Origin: Terrirhizobium terrae
GTDB taxonomy: Bacteria > Pseudomonadota > Alphaproteobacteria > Rhizobiales > Rhizobiaceae
Direction: 5' to 3'
Length of the DNA stretch: 64,000 nucleotides
Assembly: GCF_030323265.1 (NCBI RefSeq)
Contig: NZ_CP104992.1
Span: 2,083,501 to 2,147,500 of the forward strand
A program made the translations under genes and the position numbers. The notes under the pieces are model-generated. The model made no database searches and was not told the DNA's origin. It saw only the letters and a list, made by a program, of their open reading frames with translations. Positions within the stretch are counted from its first letter, which is position 1. Every line of letters begins with the position of its first letter. Shown here piece by piece: positions 19,433 to 29,506 of this stretch.

Positions 19433-19664
19433 GGTGTGCTCCGTCCGACTCAAAATCTCTTTCAGATTGTTTAACGAACGCCCGATCTCGGCGCTGGTTC
19501 CGCAGAATCTTTTCGCGGAGCCCATTTGGCATCACGAAATGCCTGCACGATTTCGTGAGCTTGCGCCCTCCTGAATTCCCTTGATTGGATGTTTCTGCGT
19601 TCCGCAATTGTCTCCGCGCGCGCTTTGGTGATAAGCCGAATAAAAGTCTCATCGGAACAGCTGC

Positions 19665-20717
19665 ATGAAAACGCTTACAATTCGCCGCCCGGACGATTGG
19701 CACCTCCATCTGCGCGATGGCGCGGTTCTCTCGGGCGTCATCGCAGACACAAGCCGGCACTTCGCCCGCGCCATCATCATGCCGAACCTCGTACCGCCGG
19801 TCGTCACGACTGCGGATGCCGCGGCCTATCGCGAGCGGATCATGGCGGCACTCCCGGCGGGACACAGCTTTGAGCCGCTGATGACGCTCTATCTCACCGA
19901 GCACACCAGCGCGGATGATGTGGAAGCCGGCAAGGCGAGCGGCCTGATCACGGCGGTCAAGCTTTACCTCGCGGGCGCCACCACCAATTCCCATGGCGGT
20001 GTGCGCGATATGGAAAAGGCGATGCCGGTTCTGGAGCGCATGGCGAAGATCGGCCTGCCGCTTTGCGTCCATGGCGAAGTGACGACGCCGTCGGTCGATA
20101 TCTTCGATCGCGAAGCCGTCTTTATCGAAACCGTGCTCGATCCGCTGCGCCGCCGCCTGCCGGAGCTCAAGATCACGATGGAGCATGTCACGACGTCGGA
20201 CGGCATCGACTATATCAAGTCGGCCGACAAGAACCTCGCCGGCTCTATCACCACCCATCACCTGATCATAAACCGCAACGACATCCTCGTCGGCGGTATC
20301 CGCCCGCATTATTATTGCCTGCCGGTCGCCAAGCGCGAGAGCCACCGCCTGGCGCTGCGTGCTGCAGCAACTTCCGGCGACGGCCGTTTCTTCCTCGGTA
20401 CTGATTCCGCCCCGCATGTCGACCCGTTGAAGGAATGCTCCTGCGGCTGCGCCGGCATCTATACCTCGATCAACACGATGAACTGCCTCGCCCATGTGTT
20501 CGAGGACGACGGTGCGCTGGACAAGCTGGAGGCCTTCACCTCGCTGAACGGCCCGGCCTGGTATGGCGTCGCGCCGAACGCCGAGACGATCACGCTCGAA
20601 AAGCGGGAGAGCAAGGTCGAATTCCCGGCTAAGCGTGACACCGGTGCGGGATTGATTACGGTCTTCGATCCGGGCTTCCCGATCCACTGGGAAGTCGTCG
20701 ATACGCTTAAAGGCTGA
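19665..20717 (+). CDS. pyrC: dihydroorotase, class II (E. coli PyrC type)
   Basis: Cyclises carbamoyl-aspartate to dihydroorotate in pyrimidine synthesis. At 350 residues it is collinear with enterobacterial PyrC. Metal ligands are His13 and His15 in HLHLRD, the carbamylated Lys in [12 protein letters not shown], His in CVHGE and the TTHH pair, and a late Asp in GTDSAPH. Many rhizobia also carry a class I dihydroorotase next to pyrB, which is not in this window. pyrE lies 1.5 kb downstream on the same strand, separated by a GGDEF gene. Confidence 0.95.
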   Translation: MKTLTIRRPDDWHLHLRDGAVLSGVIADTSRHFARAIIMPNLVPPVVTTADAAAYRERIMAALPAGHSFEPLMTLYLTEHTSADDVEAGKASGLITAVKLYLAGATTNSHGGVRDMEKAMPVLERMAKIGLPLCVHGEVTTPSVDIFDREAVFIETVLDPLRRRLPELKITMEHVTTSDGIDYIKSADKNLAGSITTHHLIINRNDILVGGIRPHYYCLPVAKRESHRLALRAAATSGDGRFFLGTDSAPHVDPLKECSCGCAGIYTSINTMNCLAHVFEDDGALDKLEAFTSLNGPAWYGVAPNAETITLEKRESKVEFPAKRDTGAGLITVFDPGFPIHWEVVDTLKG

Positions 20718-20839
20718 TTTACTCTCAAATATAATTTCGACTACTATGGGATCTCTCCGATGCTAAAACTTTGGAGAGATTTCGTTCTTATTTTCTGATT
20801 GCCCTTTTTAAAAATAAATCACTGAAGAGAATTTCAGGC

Positions 20840-22021
20840 ATGATGCTGGATTATCAGTCTCTTCTGCTTGCCCTCGGTGTGTCGGCCGCGTGCCTGATGG
20901 TGACGTTGCTCGGGACCTGGCTTTCCCGTCGCACGGATTCCTTCCTGCTGACGCTGGTAGCGTCACTGTGCCTCGTCGTTGCTGGCATCGTGGCATACAG
21001 TTCCTATACCGCCCGGTCCGGCATCGTTCCTGCAATCATCGCCTATACTTTCCTGATGGCTGGCTTCTCGACCATCTATGCGGCATCGGTCCAGTTCCGC
21101 ACGGGCGAGAAACCGTGGCGTCTGGCCGGTGGGATATTCGTCTCCTGCCTGGCGCTCGGTCTGCCGTTGTTCTTGGCGGGCCTGGATGGCCTCGGCCTGA
21201 TCATGATGAACATCCTGACTGCGCTCCTCTTGATCGGCACCGCCGGCCAGTACTGGACGGCGCGCGCCGAAGCCCCCGGTCCGCTCGGCGGCATGGTGCT
21301 GCTTTACGCGGTAAGCGGCCTTTCGTTTGCACTATGCGCTTCCGTCCTGCTCGCCGAGGGTGAGATGACCCTCGGCCGCGCGCCAGCCAACTGGGCGGAA
21401 AATCTCAATATCGGCATCTGTATTGCCGGCATGACCGGTATCGGTGCCCTGTCGCTCGCCCTGCACCAGTGGCGGATGGCAGCCCTTCATCGGCGCGAGG
21501 CGATGACGGATGCCCTGACCGGCCTGCTCAATCGACGGGCTCTCTTCGCCCAATATGGCGAGAGGCGTTTCGGCGCCTCCACGGCGGTGATCGTTTTCGA
21601 CATCGACCGGTTCAAGACGATCAACGATGAATACGGCCACTCCACCGGCGATGAGGTCCTGCGGCTCTTCGCCAGGGACATGCTGGCCGAGGTGACGCCG
21701 GCCGCCTGCGTCGCAAGGCTCGGTGGCGAGGAATTCGCCATGATCGTCAGCGAGATCATGCCTGGTAGGGCAGAGCGCATCGCCAACGAAATCCGGAAGC
21801 GTTTCGCCGCCCGCGACATCGTGGCGGCTGGCGCTGTCCTGCGCTGCACGGTCAGTGCCGGCGTTGCCGTCGGCCTGCCGGAAGGCCAGCCCTTCGAGAC
21901 GGTGCTGAGCCTTGCCGACAGTGCGCTCTATGAGGCCAAGCGGTCGGGGCGCGATCGGGTGGAACTTGCGTCCTATCTAAGATCCATTCCCGCCGTTCCC
22001 GAGACGCGCACATCCGCTTGA
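20840..22021 (+). CDS. membrane GGDEF diguanylate cyclase
   Basis: A putative inner-membrane cyclic-di-GMP synthase of 393 residues. Six or so membrane helices occupy the first 205 residues, followed by a GGDEF domain from about residue 225. The active-site motif is GGEEF at 295-299, and the metal/substrate segment FDIDRFKTINDEYGHSTGD is intact, so it should be catalytically competent. I see no inhibitory RxxD five residues before the motif. It begins at the ATG at 20840 (MMLDYQ); an earlier ATG at 20771 would add a short charged leader. The gene separates pyrC from pyrE. Confidence 0.9.
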   Translation: MMLDYQSLLLALGVSAACLMVTLLGTWLSRRTDSFLLTLVASLCLVVAGIVAYSSYTARSGIVPAIIAYTFLMAGFSTIYAASVQFRTGEKPWRLAGGIFVSCLALGLPLFLAGLDGLGLIMMNILTALLLIGTAGQYWTARAEAPGPLGGMVLLYAVSGLSFALCASVLLAEGEMTLGRAPANWAENLNIGICIAGMTGIGALSLALHQWRMAALHRREAMTDALTGLLNRRALFAQYGERRFGASTAVIVFDIDRFKTINDEYGHSTGDEVLRLFARDMLAEVTPAACVARLGGEEFAMIVSEIMPGRAERIANEIRKRFAARDIVAAGAVLRCTVSAGVAVGLPEGQPFETVLSLADSALYEAKRSGRDRVELASYLRSIPAVPETRTSA

Positions 22022-22182
22022 GGCCTTGGCCCGCGAAAACTTTGGGCGGCCTTGCTCTTTCTCTGGCTAAGCCCCTGCCATGCTGCTATTGCGGCGCGTG
22101 GTTTAAAGCAATGTCCAGCAAAAGTGCGTAGCGGTTTTGCGTCCGGACTTGCGTTGAAAAAGAGCGAGCAAGGAGCGGGCGC

Positions 22183-22878
22183 ATGATTCAGACCACATTT
22201 CCGGACCGTAACGTAATGGCCGAACTGATGGCCAAGATGCTGTGGGAAATCGGTGCGGTGCATTTCAATGCCGAGAAGCACTATAAGTTTGCCTCAGGCA
22301 TGATGAGCCCGGTCTATATCGACTGCCGCAAGCTTCTCTCCTATCCGCGCGTCCGTTCGACGATCATGGATTTCGCCGCCTCGACCCTGCTGCGTGACGC
22401 GGGCTTCGAGAAGTTCGACTGCATCGCCGGTGGCGAGACCGCGGGCATTCCCTTCGCCGCTCTGTTGGCCGACCGTCTGTCGCTGCCGATGATCTACGTA
22501 CGCAAGCAGCCGAAGGGGCATGGCCGCAATGCGCAGATCGAAGGCAACATGCCGGAAGGGTCGCGCGTACTGGTCATCGAGGACCTGACGACGGCAGGCG
22601 GCTCGATGTTCAAGTTCATCGACGCGATCCGTGCGGCCGGCGGTGTCGTCGATCACGGCATGGCGCTGTTCTACTACGGGATCTTCGATGAAGGCGCGCT
22701 GCGCTTTGCCGATGGCAAGGTCCAGTTCCACCACATTGCCACCTGGCGCAACGTTCTGGCCGTCGCCCGCGACCAGAAACTGTTCGACGAGAAGACCCTG
22801 TCGGAAGTCGAGGCCTTCCTCGATGCGCCGCTTGCATGGTCGGCCCGCAACGGCGGCATCAGCGAATTGCCGAAGTAA
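22183..22878 (+). CDS. pyrE: orotate phosphoribosyltransferase
   Basis: Converts orotate and PRPP to OMP in pyrimidine synthesis. It is 231 residues with the PRPP-binding motif [13 protein letters not shown] at about 129-141, the flexible-loop [14 protein letters not shown] and the [14 protein letters not shown]-terminal stretch. AGGAGCGGGCGC precedes the ATG. Confidence 0.96.
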   Translation: MIQTTFPDRNVMAELMAKMLWEIGAVHFNAEKHYKFASGMMSPVYIDCRKLLSYPRVRSTIMDFAASTLLRDAGFEKFDCIAGGETAGIPFAALLADRLSLPMIYVRKQPKGHGRNAQIEGNMPEGSRVLVIEDLTTAGGSMFKFIDAIRAAGGVVDHGMALFYYGIFDEGALRFADGKVQFHHIATWRNVLAVARDQKLFDEKTLSEVEAFLDAPLAWSARNGGISELPK

Positions 22879-22888
22879 GCGATAAAAG

Positions 22889-22928
22889 AAGCGGGCTTTT
22901 GCTCTGGTCAACGGACAAAAGCTCGCTT
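22889..22928 (+). terminator. long stem-loop between pyrE and the sugar kinase
   Basis: A 13-pair stem AAGCGGGCTTTTG/CAAAAGCTCGCTT (one G-T wobble) with a 14-base loop, 10 bases after the pyrE stop. It lacks a T-run on the plus strand, so it may be a processing or attenuation hairpin more than a classic terminator. Confidence 0.5.
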
Positions 22929-22969
22929 ATTCCTGTTTAAAACAGGCAAAATTCCTTGGGAGGAAATCC

Positions 22970-23896
22970 ATGATCCTGTGCTGCGGCGAAGCCCTTATCG
23001 ACATGCTTCCGCGTGAGACGACCCTCGGTGAAACGGGCTTTGCGCCCTATGCCGGCGGTGCCGTCTTCAACACGGCGATAGCCCTTGGCCGCCTTGGGGT
23101 AGACACCGGCTTCTTCACCGGCCTTGCCGACGACATGATGGGCGATATCCTGCGCGACACGCTGCGCAAGAGCAATGTCGACTTCAGCTATTGCGCACTG
23201 GCATCCCGCCCTTGCACGATCGCCTTTGTCAAGCTGGTCGACGGCCACGCCACTTACGCCTTCTACGACGAAGGCACCGCCGGCCGGATGATCACCGAGG
23301 CGGACCTTCCGGCACTCGGCGACGATTGCGAGGCTTTGCATTTCGGCGCGATCAGCCTGATCCCGGAGCCCTGCGGTTCGACCTACGAGGCGCTGATGGC
23401 GCGCGAGCATGCAAAGCGTGTGATCTCGCTCGACCCGAATATCCGTCCGGGCTTCATCAAGGACAAGGCGGCTCATCTCGCCCGCATCCGCCGCATGGCG
23501 GCAATGTCGGATATCGTCAAATTCTCGGATGAAGATCTCGCCTGGTTCGGGCTGGAAGGTGACGAAGATACGCTTGCCCGCCACTGGCTGCATCACGGCG
23601 CCAAGCTCGTCGTCGTTACCCGCGGAGCGGAAGGCGCCGTCGGCTATACCGCCAATCACAAGGTCACGGTGCCGAGCGAAAAGGTAACGGTGGTCGATAC
23701 GGTCGGTGCCGGTGACACGTTCGATGCCGGCATTCTTGCGTCGCTGAAAATGCAGAACCTGCTGACCAAGGCGCAGGTGGGGAGCCTAACCGAAGACCAG
23801 ATCGCCAAGGCACTGGCGCTGGGCGCCAAGGCTGCGGCGGTGACAGTGTCCAGGGCGGGGGCGAACCCGCCGTTTGCGAACGAGATCGGACTCTAG
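22970..23896 (+). CDS. frk: PfkB-family sugar kinase, probable fructokinase
   Basis: A ribokinase-family kinase of 308 residues, probably phosphorylating fructose. The N-terminal substrate region is CCGEALIDMLPRE and YAGGAVFNTAIALGRLG. The anion-hole and catalytic base motif is DTVGAGDTFDAG. Its position next to pgi (convergent) supports a role in hexose entry to fructose-6-phosphate. The symbol is by similarity to rhizobial frk; other sugars are possible. GGGAGGAAATCC precedes the ATG. Confidence 0.85.
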   Translation: MILCCGEALIDMLPRETTLGETGFAPYAGGAVFNTAIALGRLGVDTGFFTGLADDMMGDILRDTLRKSNVDFSYCALASRPCTIAFVKLVDGHATYAFYDEGTAGRMITEADLPALGDDCEALHFGAISLIPEPCGSTYEALMAREHAKRVISLDPNIRPGFIKDKAAHLARIRRMAAMSDIVKFSDEDLAWFGLEGDEDTLARHWLHHGAKLVVVTRGAEGAVGYTANHKVTVPSEKVTVVDTVGAGDTFDAGILASLKMQNLLTKAQVGSLTEDQIAKALALGAKAAAVTVSRAGANPPFANEIGL

Positions 23897-23914
23897 TCCG
23901 ATCCAGCCCATAAT

Positions 23915-23953
23915 AAAAAAGCCCTCGGGAACGTCGTTCCCGAGGGCTTTTTC
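23915..23953. terminator. bidirectional intrinsic terminator
   Basis: A perfect 12-base stem GCCCTCGGGAAC/GTTCCCGAGGGC with a 3-base loop, preceded by AAAAAA and followed by TTTTTC. It serves the convergent sugar kinase and pgi genes. Confidence 0.92.
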
Positions 23954-23972
23954 TTCGGTTCGGTTATGAGCC

Positions 23973-25598
23973 TTACTTCTTCAGCCCGGCCAGCGTCTTC
24001 ACCAGACCCTGCGTGGAAGAATCGTGGCCTTCGGCGCTTTCCTTGCCTTCGACGACCGGCAGCAGGCCGGTGGCCAGTTCCTTGCCGAGCTCAACACCCC
24101 ATTGGTCGAAGGAGTTGATGCGGAAGAGCACGCCTTCGACGAAGACGCGGTGCTCATAGAGAGCCACGAGACGGCCAAAGGCGAAGGGCGTCAGCTTGTC
24201 ATGCACGAAAGTGATCGACGGGCGGTTGCCGGTGAACACGCGATGCGGCGCGATAAAGTCCGCCTTTTTGTCGTCCATACCCTTGGAGGTGAGCTGTGCC
24301 TTGGCCTCTTCGAAGGTGCGGCCCTTCATCAGCGCTTCCGACTGCGCCAGGCAATTGGCGATCAGCAGATCGTGCTGGTGGCGAAGCTCGGGCTCGAAAC
24401 CGTTGGCGGCGATCATGAACTCGGCCGGGATGATGCTCGTGCCCTGGTGGATCAACTGGTAGAAGGCGTGCTGGCCATTGGTGCCGGGCTCGCCCCAGAC
24501 GACCGGGCCGGAATTGCCCTCGACCGGCGTGCCGTCGATGGTGACACCCTTGCCGTTCGATTCCATATCGAGCTGCTGCAGATAGGCCGGGAAGCGAAGC
24601 AGGCGCTGGTCATAGGGCAGGATGGCGCGGGTCGGATAGCCCAGAACGTTGCGATGGTAGAAGCCGATCAGGCCGAGCAGCATCGGCAGGTTTTCGCGCA
24701 CCGGGGCCGTGCGGAAATGGTTGTCCATCGCATGGGCGCCATCGAGGAAATGGCCGAAATTCTGCGGTCCGACGGCGATCATCAAGGGCAGGCCGATCGC
24801 CGACCAGATCGAATAGCGACCCCCGACCCAATCCCAGAAGCCGAAGACGCGTTCGGCGTCGATGCCGAAGGCGGCAACCTTGTCGAGCGCGGTGGAAACG
24901 GCGCAGAAGTGATGCTGTACGGCCGCATCGCCCAGCTTGTCGGCAATGAACTTGCGGGCGGAAGCCGCGTTCGTCATCGTCTCGATCGTGGTGAAGGTCT
25001 TCGACGCAATGATGAACAAGGTGGTTTCGGGGTCGAGCGTCTTCAGCGTATCAGCAATATGGGCGCCGTCGACATTGGAGACGAAATGCGCACGCGGGCC
25101 GTCATGGAAGGGGGCGAGCGCCAGTGTCGCCATGACCGGGCCGAGGTCGGAGCCGCCGATGCCGATATTGACGACGTCGGTAATCCTCTTGCCGGTCGCG
25201 CCCTTCAGGCTGCCGGAGCGGATGCCGTCGGCGAACTTGCCCATCGCAGCCAGAACCGCGTTCACATCGGGCATCACATCCTTGCCGTCGACCAGAACCG
25301 GCGTATTGGACCGGTTGCGCAGCGCGGTATGCAGGACCGCGCGGTCCTCGGTGAAGTTGATGGCAACGCCGGAGAACATCTCCTCACGCTTCTTTGCCAC
25401 ACCGCCCGCATCGGCCAGCTTTTCGAAGAGGGCGAGGATGTCCTCATTCACTGCCGTCTTCGAATAATCCATCGTCAGATCATCGAAGCGGGCGCTGAAT
25501 TTCTCGAAGCGGCTGCCATCCTTGGCAAAGGCGGCACGGATGTCGGTCGCCTTGGTTGCGTCTGCGGTGGACTTGAGCTCTTGAACGATGGTCTGCAT
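23973..25598 (-). CDS. pgi: glucose-6-phosphate isomerase
   Basis: Interconverts glucose-6-phosphate and fructose-6-phosphate. It is 541 residues, full length, with signature stretches [43 protein letters not shown] and the C-terminal [24 protein letters not shown] precedes the ATG at 25598. Confidence 0.97.
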   Translation of the reverse strand: MQTIVQELKSTADATKATDIRAAFAKDGSRFEKFSARFDDLTMDYSKTAVNEDILALFEKLADAGGVAKKREEMFSGVAINFTEDRAVLHTALRNRSNTPVLVDGKDVMPDVNAVLAAMGKFADGIRSGSLKGATGKRITDVVNIGIGGSDLGPVMATLALAPFHDGPRAHFVSNVDGAHIADTLKTLDPETTLFIIASKTFTTIETMTNAASARKFIADKLGDAAVQHHFCAVSTALDKVAAFGIDAERVFGFWDWVGGRYSIWSAIGLPLMIAVGPQNFGHFLDGAHAMDNHFRTAPVRENLPMLLGLIGFYHRNVLGYPTRAILPYDQRLLRFPAYLQQLDMESNGKGVTIDGTPVEGNSGPVVWGEPGTNGQHAFYQLIHQGTSIIPAEFMIAANGFEPELRHQHDLLIANCLAQSEALMKGRTFEEAKAQLTSKGMDDKKADFIAPHRVFTGNRPSITFVHDKLTPFAFGRLVALYEHRVFVEGVLFRINSFDQWGVELGKELATGLLPVVEGKESAEGHDSSTQGLVKTLAGLKK

Positions 25599-25706
25599 GA
25601 TTTCCTCGCATTCTGCAGAATGATGAACGGAAACCTATTCGCTTTCTTGTCCAAATCAAGCGCTGGTCATGCGTCTTTTGCGTAATCGGCCAGCCAATTG
25701 TTCGCG

Positions 25707-26954
25707 CTACTGTCCGACTGCCGTCTCTGCCGTATTGCCGATCGCCTGGCCGAGCCGGCCGACCTGGTCGTTATAACTGCGGCGTGTCGCCGGGTCGAAT
25801 ATGGCGATTGGTGTGCTGACCGCGACACTCGCAGCTCCGCCCACGGTTTGCGCAGTACCCAGTGCTACCGCTCCGATCCGCTCACCGAGCCCGACATCGC
25901 TGTCAGTCACGGTTTGTCCGGCAATCAGGCGGTTGCCGATCAGTTTCACGACTTCCGGGCTTTCCGCGAACTTGCCGTGGTTCAATCGGTCGCCACCCTG
26001 CAGCTTGGTCAGGTCAAGGACCACGATCCCGGCCTTTTCGAACTCGGTTCGATAGGGCTCGACGGTCGGATCCACCTGGCCCAGCCGATCGATATTGCCG
26101 GAGATCCGACGGGACAGGCTGAGCGCCCGGTCGTCCTGTGATACGAACAGCGTAAAGTGCGGCCGCTTGGCCCCGAGTTCCGCGAGTTGCCGACCGAAGA
26201 CGTCGACGTCGAGATCGGGAGAAGCGAGGATGACGTTCTGGATCTTCGGCGCGACGCGTCCGTCGCGGATCGCCATCTGGCGCAAGGCCTCGACCGTCAG
26301 CCAGGATCCCATGGAATGCGCCATGATCGTCACTTCGCCGACAGCCGGGTCCTTCGCCAGCCGGTGCAGCATGGTTTCCAGCGCATCGCGGGAATAGTTG
26401 GTGCTTTCCTTGTCGTAGTTATAGGCGAAAATGCTCCCACGCGACGGCCATGTGAAAAGCACCGGCGCTACGTCGGCGCCGGAATCATGGACGATCTGCG
26501 CAAAGCGGTAGACAGCGTCTTCATAGCGATTGTTGAACCCGTGGACGAAGACCATCACTCGCCTGCTTTTGGTCAGATGACCTTTCAGCCAGCTTTTTGA
26601 TGTCTGCGGCGTCATCGGCGTGACGGAAAGCGTGGCAAATTCCTTCGCCGGATCGGCGGGCAGTTTTTTCGGCCACTGAACCTGACCGACCTCGCGAACG
26701 CTGTCGGGCGGGATCGACACGGCAATCTCGGTAAGCGTAGGCTCCTTGCCGCGCTCGCCGGAAAACAGCACGCCGGGTGCCTCGCTCGTCTTGCGGGTCG
26801 TGGCAACGAGGACGTCGACCTTCGAGGTGCCGGCGACGGTTGCGCCCGTCGTCGGAATCAAGACGCCTTCCGGCCGTCCGGCGCAACTCGAAAGCGCGGC
26901 CAGCAGGGTTACGACGGCGATGAGGCGAAACGAAAATCCGGCACGGTCTTGCAA
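25707..26954 (-). CDS. lipoprotein alpha/beta hydrolase (DUF900 type)
   Basis: A membrane-anchored serine hydrolase of unknown substrate, 415 residues. A lipoprotein signal ends in the lipobox LSSC with Cys24. The hydrolase core has the oxyanion region VFVHGFNN and the nucleophile elbow AHSMGSW with Ser214, and a catalytic Asp is likely in the ASPDLDVDVFG region. The start appears to be TTG at 26954 with GGAG five bases upstream; no better ATG keeps the signal peptide. It is followed by 131 bases and then fadD's end on the same strand. Confidence 0.85.
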   Translation of the reverse strand: MQDRAGFSFRLIAVVTLLAALSSCAGRPEGVLIPTTGATVAGTSKVDVLVATTRKTSEAPGVLFSGERGKEPTLTEIAVSIPPDSVREVGQVQWPKKLPADPAKEFATLSVTPMTPQTSKSWLKGHLTKSRRVMVFVHGFNNRYEDAVYRFAQIVHDSGADVAPVLFTWPSRGSIFAYNYDKESTNYSRDALETMLHRLAKDPAVGEVTIMAHSMGSWLTVEALRQMAIRDGRVAPKIQNVILASPDLDVDVFGRQLAELGAKRPHFTLFVSQDDRALSLSRRISGNIDRLGQVDPTVEPYRTEFEKAGIVVLDLTKLQGGDRLNHGKFAESPEVVKLIGNRLIAGQTVTDSDVGLGERIGAVALGTAQTVGGAASVAVSTPIAIFDPATRRSYNDQVGRLGQAIGNTAETAVGQ

Positions 26955-27085
26955 GCGAACTCCAACAGCTTTCCCCGGCTCCGATCTGATCGCTAACGGA
27001 GCATGGTGGCGGCGTCCACCTTTAATGGCGCCGCTCGCCCGGGATCAGCCGCGCTTGCTGCCGACCTGTCGCCACGATGCAACGC

Positions 27086-28780
27086 TTACCGAAGCTCGCG
27101 CCGCAGGATCTTGCCGACATTGGATTTCGGCAGCTGATCGCGAAACTCGATGAAACGGGGGCGCTTGTAGTTCGTCAGGTTGGCAATGCAATGGGCCTTC
27201 AGATCGGCTTCGGTCAGGCCTGCATCCTTCTTGACGACGAACAGTTTTACCGCCTCGCCGGAATGCTGGTCCGGAACGCCGATCGCGGCGCATTCAAGCA
27301 CGCCCGGATGCATGGCCGCCACTTCCTCTACCTCGTTCGGATAGACGTTGAAGCCGGAGACGAGGATCATGTCCTTCTTGCGGTCAACGATCTTGATATG
27401 GCCTTGGCTATCCATGTAGCCCATGTCGCCGGTACGGAAGAAACCATCCGCGGTCATCACCTTGGCCGTCTCGTCCGGGCGCTTCCAATAACCGGCCATG
27501 ACCTGCGGACCACGGATGCAGATTTCGCCGACATCGCCCTGATCGAGGTCGACCCCGTCATCATCGCGGATCGTGATATCCGTCGAGGAGATCGGCATGC
27601 CGATCATGCCCGAGAAGTCGAGCCTGTTGCAGCGGTTTGCGGTCGCAACGGGGGAGGTCTCTGAAAGCCCGTAGCCTTCCGTGATCGGGCAGCCGGTCAT
27701 GGCAAGCCAACGCTCGGCCACCGGCCGCTGCACGGACATCCCGCCGCCAAAAACGAGTGTAAGCGACGAGAAGTCGAGCTTCTGGAATTCCGCATTGTTC
27801 ATCAGCGCGTTGAACAGGGTGTTGAGACCGGGGAATATGTTGATCCGGTACTTGCCCAGATCCTTGACGAGGGCCGGGATGTCGCGAGGGTTTGCGATGA
27901 GAATATTGTTGCTACCGGTCGCGACACCCATCAGCGAATTCACCGTTAGCGCGAAGATGTGGTAGAGCGGCAGGGCGCAGAGGAACTGCAGCTGTTCGGG
28001 CCGCGGCTTTTCGAGGAAGGCCGAGTCGAGCCAGACCGCCATCTGCTCCTTGTTGGACAGCAGGTTGGCATGGGTCAGCATTGCGCCCTTGGAGACGCCC
28101 GTTGTCCCGCCCGTATATTGCAGAAAGGCGATGTCGTCCGGCTTCACATCCGGGGCCGAAAGCGGTTGCCGCGCGCCTTCTGATATCACCTTGCGGAAGC
28201 TTTCGGCCCCGGGCAACGACCAATCCGGCACGAGCTTCTTGACCCGGCGGACGACCAGATTGACGATATGGCCCTTGAGACCAAGCATGTCGCCCATCGT
28301 TGCTACGATGACCTTGGTGACGTCGGTCTCAGGCAGTGCCTGCTGCGCGGTATGGGCGAAGTTTTCGAGGACGAACAGCACTTTCGCGCCGGAATCCTTT
28401 AGCTGGTATGCGAGTTCACGCGGCGTGTAGAGCGGGTTGACGTTGACCACGACGAAGCCCGCGCGAAGGATCCCGTAGACGATCACCGGGTTTTGCAGGA
28501 TGTTCGGCAGCATGACGGCAACGCGGTCGCCTTTTGAAAGGCCTTGAGCCTGCAGCCATGCTGCGACCTTGCGGCTTTCTGCTTCCAGATCCTTGAAGGT
28601 AAGGCTCTTGCCCATGCTGGTGAAGGCAGGACGGTTCGCGTAACGCGCGCAGCTGTCCTCGAAAAGGTGCCCGAGCGAATGATGGACAAGCGGCGGGATC
28701 ATCTCCGGAACGCCGGGTGGATAGGATGCAAGCCAGATCTTTGCCGGGCTGCTGATGGCTTTCGCCGCCGTTTCCTTCAT
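27086..28780 (-). CDS. fadD: long-chain fatty acid-CoA ligase
   Basis: Activates fatty acids to acyl-CoA through an acyl-adenylate. It is 564 residues with the ATP-binding loop YTGGTTGVSKGAM, the A5 motif EGYGLSETSP, the A7 motif FFRTGDMGYMD and hinge DRKKDMILVSGFNVYPNEVE, ending with catalytic Lys in PKSNVGKILRRELR. The upstream region has a palindromic operator-like site, so fatty-acid or acyl-CoA control is likely. Confidence 0.93.
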   Translation of the reverse strand: MKETAAKAISSPAKIWLASYPPGVPEMIPPLVHHSLGHLFEDSCARYANRPAFTSMGKSLTFKDLEAESRKVAAWLQAQGLSKGDRVAVMLPNILQNPVIVYGILRAGFVVVNVNPLYTPRELAYQLKDSGAKVLFVLENFAHTAQQALPETDVTKVIVATMGDMLGLKGHIVNLVVRRVKKLVPDWSLPGAESFRKVISEGARQPLSAPDVKPDDIAFLQYTGGTTGVSKGAMLTHANLLSNKEQMAVWLDSAFLEKPRPEQLQFLCALPLYHIFALTVNSLMGVATGSNNILIANPRDIPALVKDLGKYRINIFPGLNTLFNALMNNAEFQKLDFSSLTLVFGGGMSVQRPVAERWLAMTGCPITEGYGLSETSPVATANRCNRLDFSGMIGMPISSTDITIRDDDGVDLDQGDVGEICIRGPQVMAGYWKRPDETAKVMTADGFFRTGDMGYMDSQGHIKIVDRKKDMILVSGFNVYPNEVEEVAAMHPGVLECAAIGVPDQHSGEAVKLFVVKKDAGLTEADLKAHCIANLTNYKRPRFIEFRDQLPKSNVGKILRRELR

Positions 28781-28900
28781 GAGAGCGCTCTCCTCCTTGC
28801 TCGCACGTATCTACCGCAATGCCATGGCGAAGTCCTCCCTCCACCATGGTCGCAGTCTAAGTCATCCACAGGTCGCCGAAAAGCGGCTGTTTCATAGATG

Positions 28901-28940
28901 GGTTATATAACCTTGACGTAAACGTCAATATAACGCCTTG
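28901..28940 (-). promoter_or_regulatory. putative fadD promoter with palindromic operator
   Basis: A 7-base inverted repeat TTGACGT-AA-ACGTCAA at 28913-28928 is flanked by GTTATATAAC. On the minus strand TTGACG can act as a -35 element with TATAAC 15 bases downstream, so the repeat would lie in the spacer as in MerR-family regulation. The half-sites resemble LiuR-type operators of alphaproteobacteria as I remember them. The regulator is not in the window. Confidence 0.45.
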
Positions 28941-29005
28941 GGAACGATCGTCGCTGCGAAGAGTTTTTACATGTGACAGAACGACTAACCCAAAGGAGGT
29001 GCGTC

Positions 29006-29398
29006 ATGTTGCATCAGGAACCGCGTGCGGGGCAGGACCCCTATGTCAAGGAAACTCAGTCGCTGATCGCCAGTGACAAGGTGGATGGTACGGCAGTCTA
29101 CGGTGCCGACGGTAAGCGCATCGGCTCTATCGAGCGCATGCTGCTTGAGAAGCGCGGCGGTCGTGTCGCCTACGCCGTTCTGAGCTTCGGTGGCTTCCTG
29201 GGTATCGGCGACGACTATTATCCGTTGCCCTGGGAAAAGCTTCGCTATGACGAAGAGCTGGACGGCTATCGCATCGACCTTACCAAGGACCAGATTACCG
29301 GTGCGCCGAAATACCACGATCTCGAGGACGATAGCTTCTACCGCGCCAAGGACCGGACGATCTATGACTACTACGGCGTCCCGCCTTACTGGATGTAG
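29006..29398 (+). CDS. PRC-barrel domain protein
   Basis: A small 130-residue protein with one PRC-barrel domain (about residues 15-95: DKVDGTAVYGADGKRIGSIE, GRVAYAVLSFGGFLGIGDDY, then PLPWEKLRYDEELDGY). PRC barrels occur in the photosynthetic reaction centre H subunit, in RimM and in many stress-related proteins. The Tyr-rich C-terminus (DRTIYDYYGVPPYWM) is typical of the stand-alone rhizobial form. It has a near-perfect AAAGGAGGT ribosome binding site, suggesting strong expression. It is divergent from fadD. Confidence 0.9.
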   Translation: MLHQEPRAGQDPYVKETQSLIASDKVDGTAVYGADGKRIGSIERMLLEKRGGRVAYAVLSFGGFLGIGDDYYPLPWEKLRYDEELDGYRIDLTKDQITGAPKYHDLEDDSFYRAKDRTIYDYYGVPPYWM

Positions 29399-29416
29399 TT
29401 ACATCTGCTTAGATCG

Positions 29417-29442
29417 AGAGAGGCCCGCGAGGGCCTCTTTTC
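29417..29442 (+). terminator. intrinsic terminator after the PRC-barrel gene
   Basis: An 8-base stem AGAGGCCC/GGGCCTCT with a GCGA tetraloop, then TTTCGTTT. Confidence 0.85.
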
Positions 29443-29506
29443 GTTTGATTAAGTCCTTTCTGGCAGGCTCGCCGGACGGCAAGGATTGCCGAAAGGATGA
29501 ATGATC

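Noticed and set aside
24024..25685. 553-codon open frame opposite pgi, and similar frames opposite phoU/phoB (46317-47690) and argD (49882-51249)
   Set aside because: Antisense shadows of full-length, conserved enzymes.
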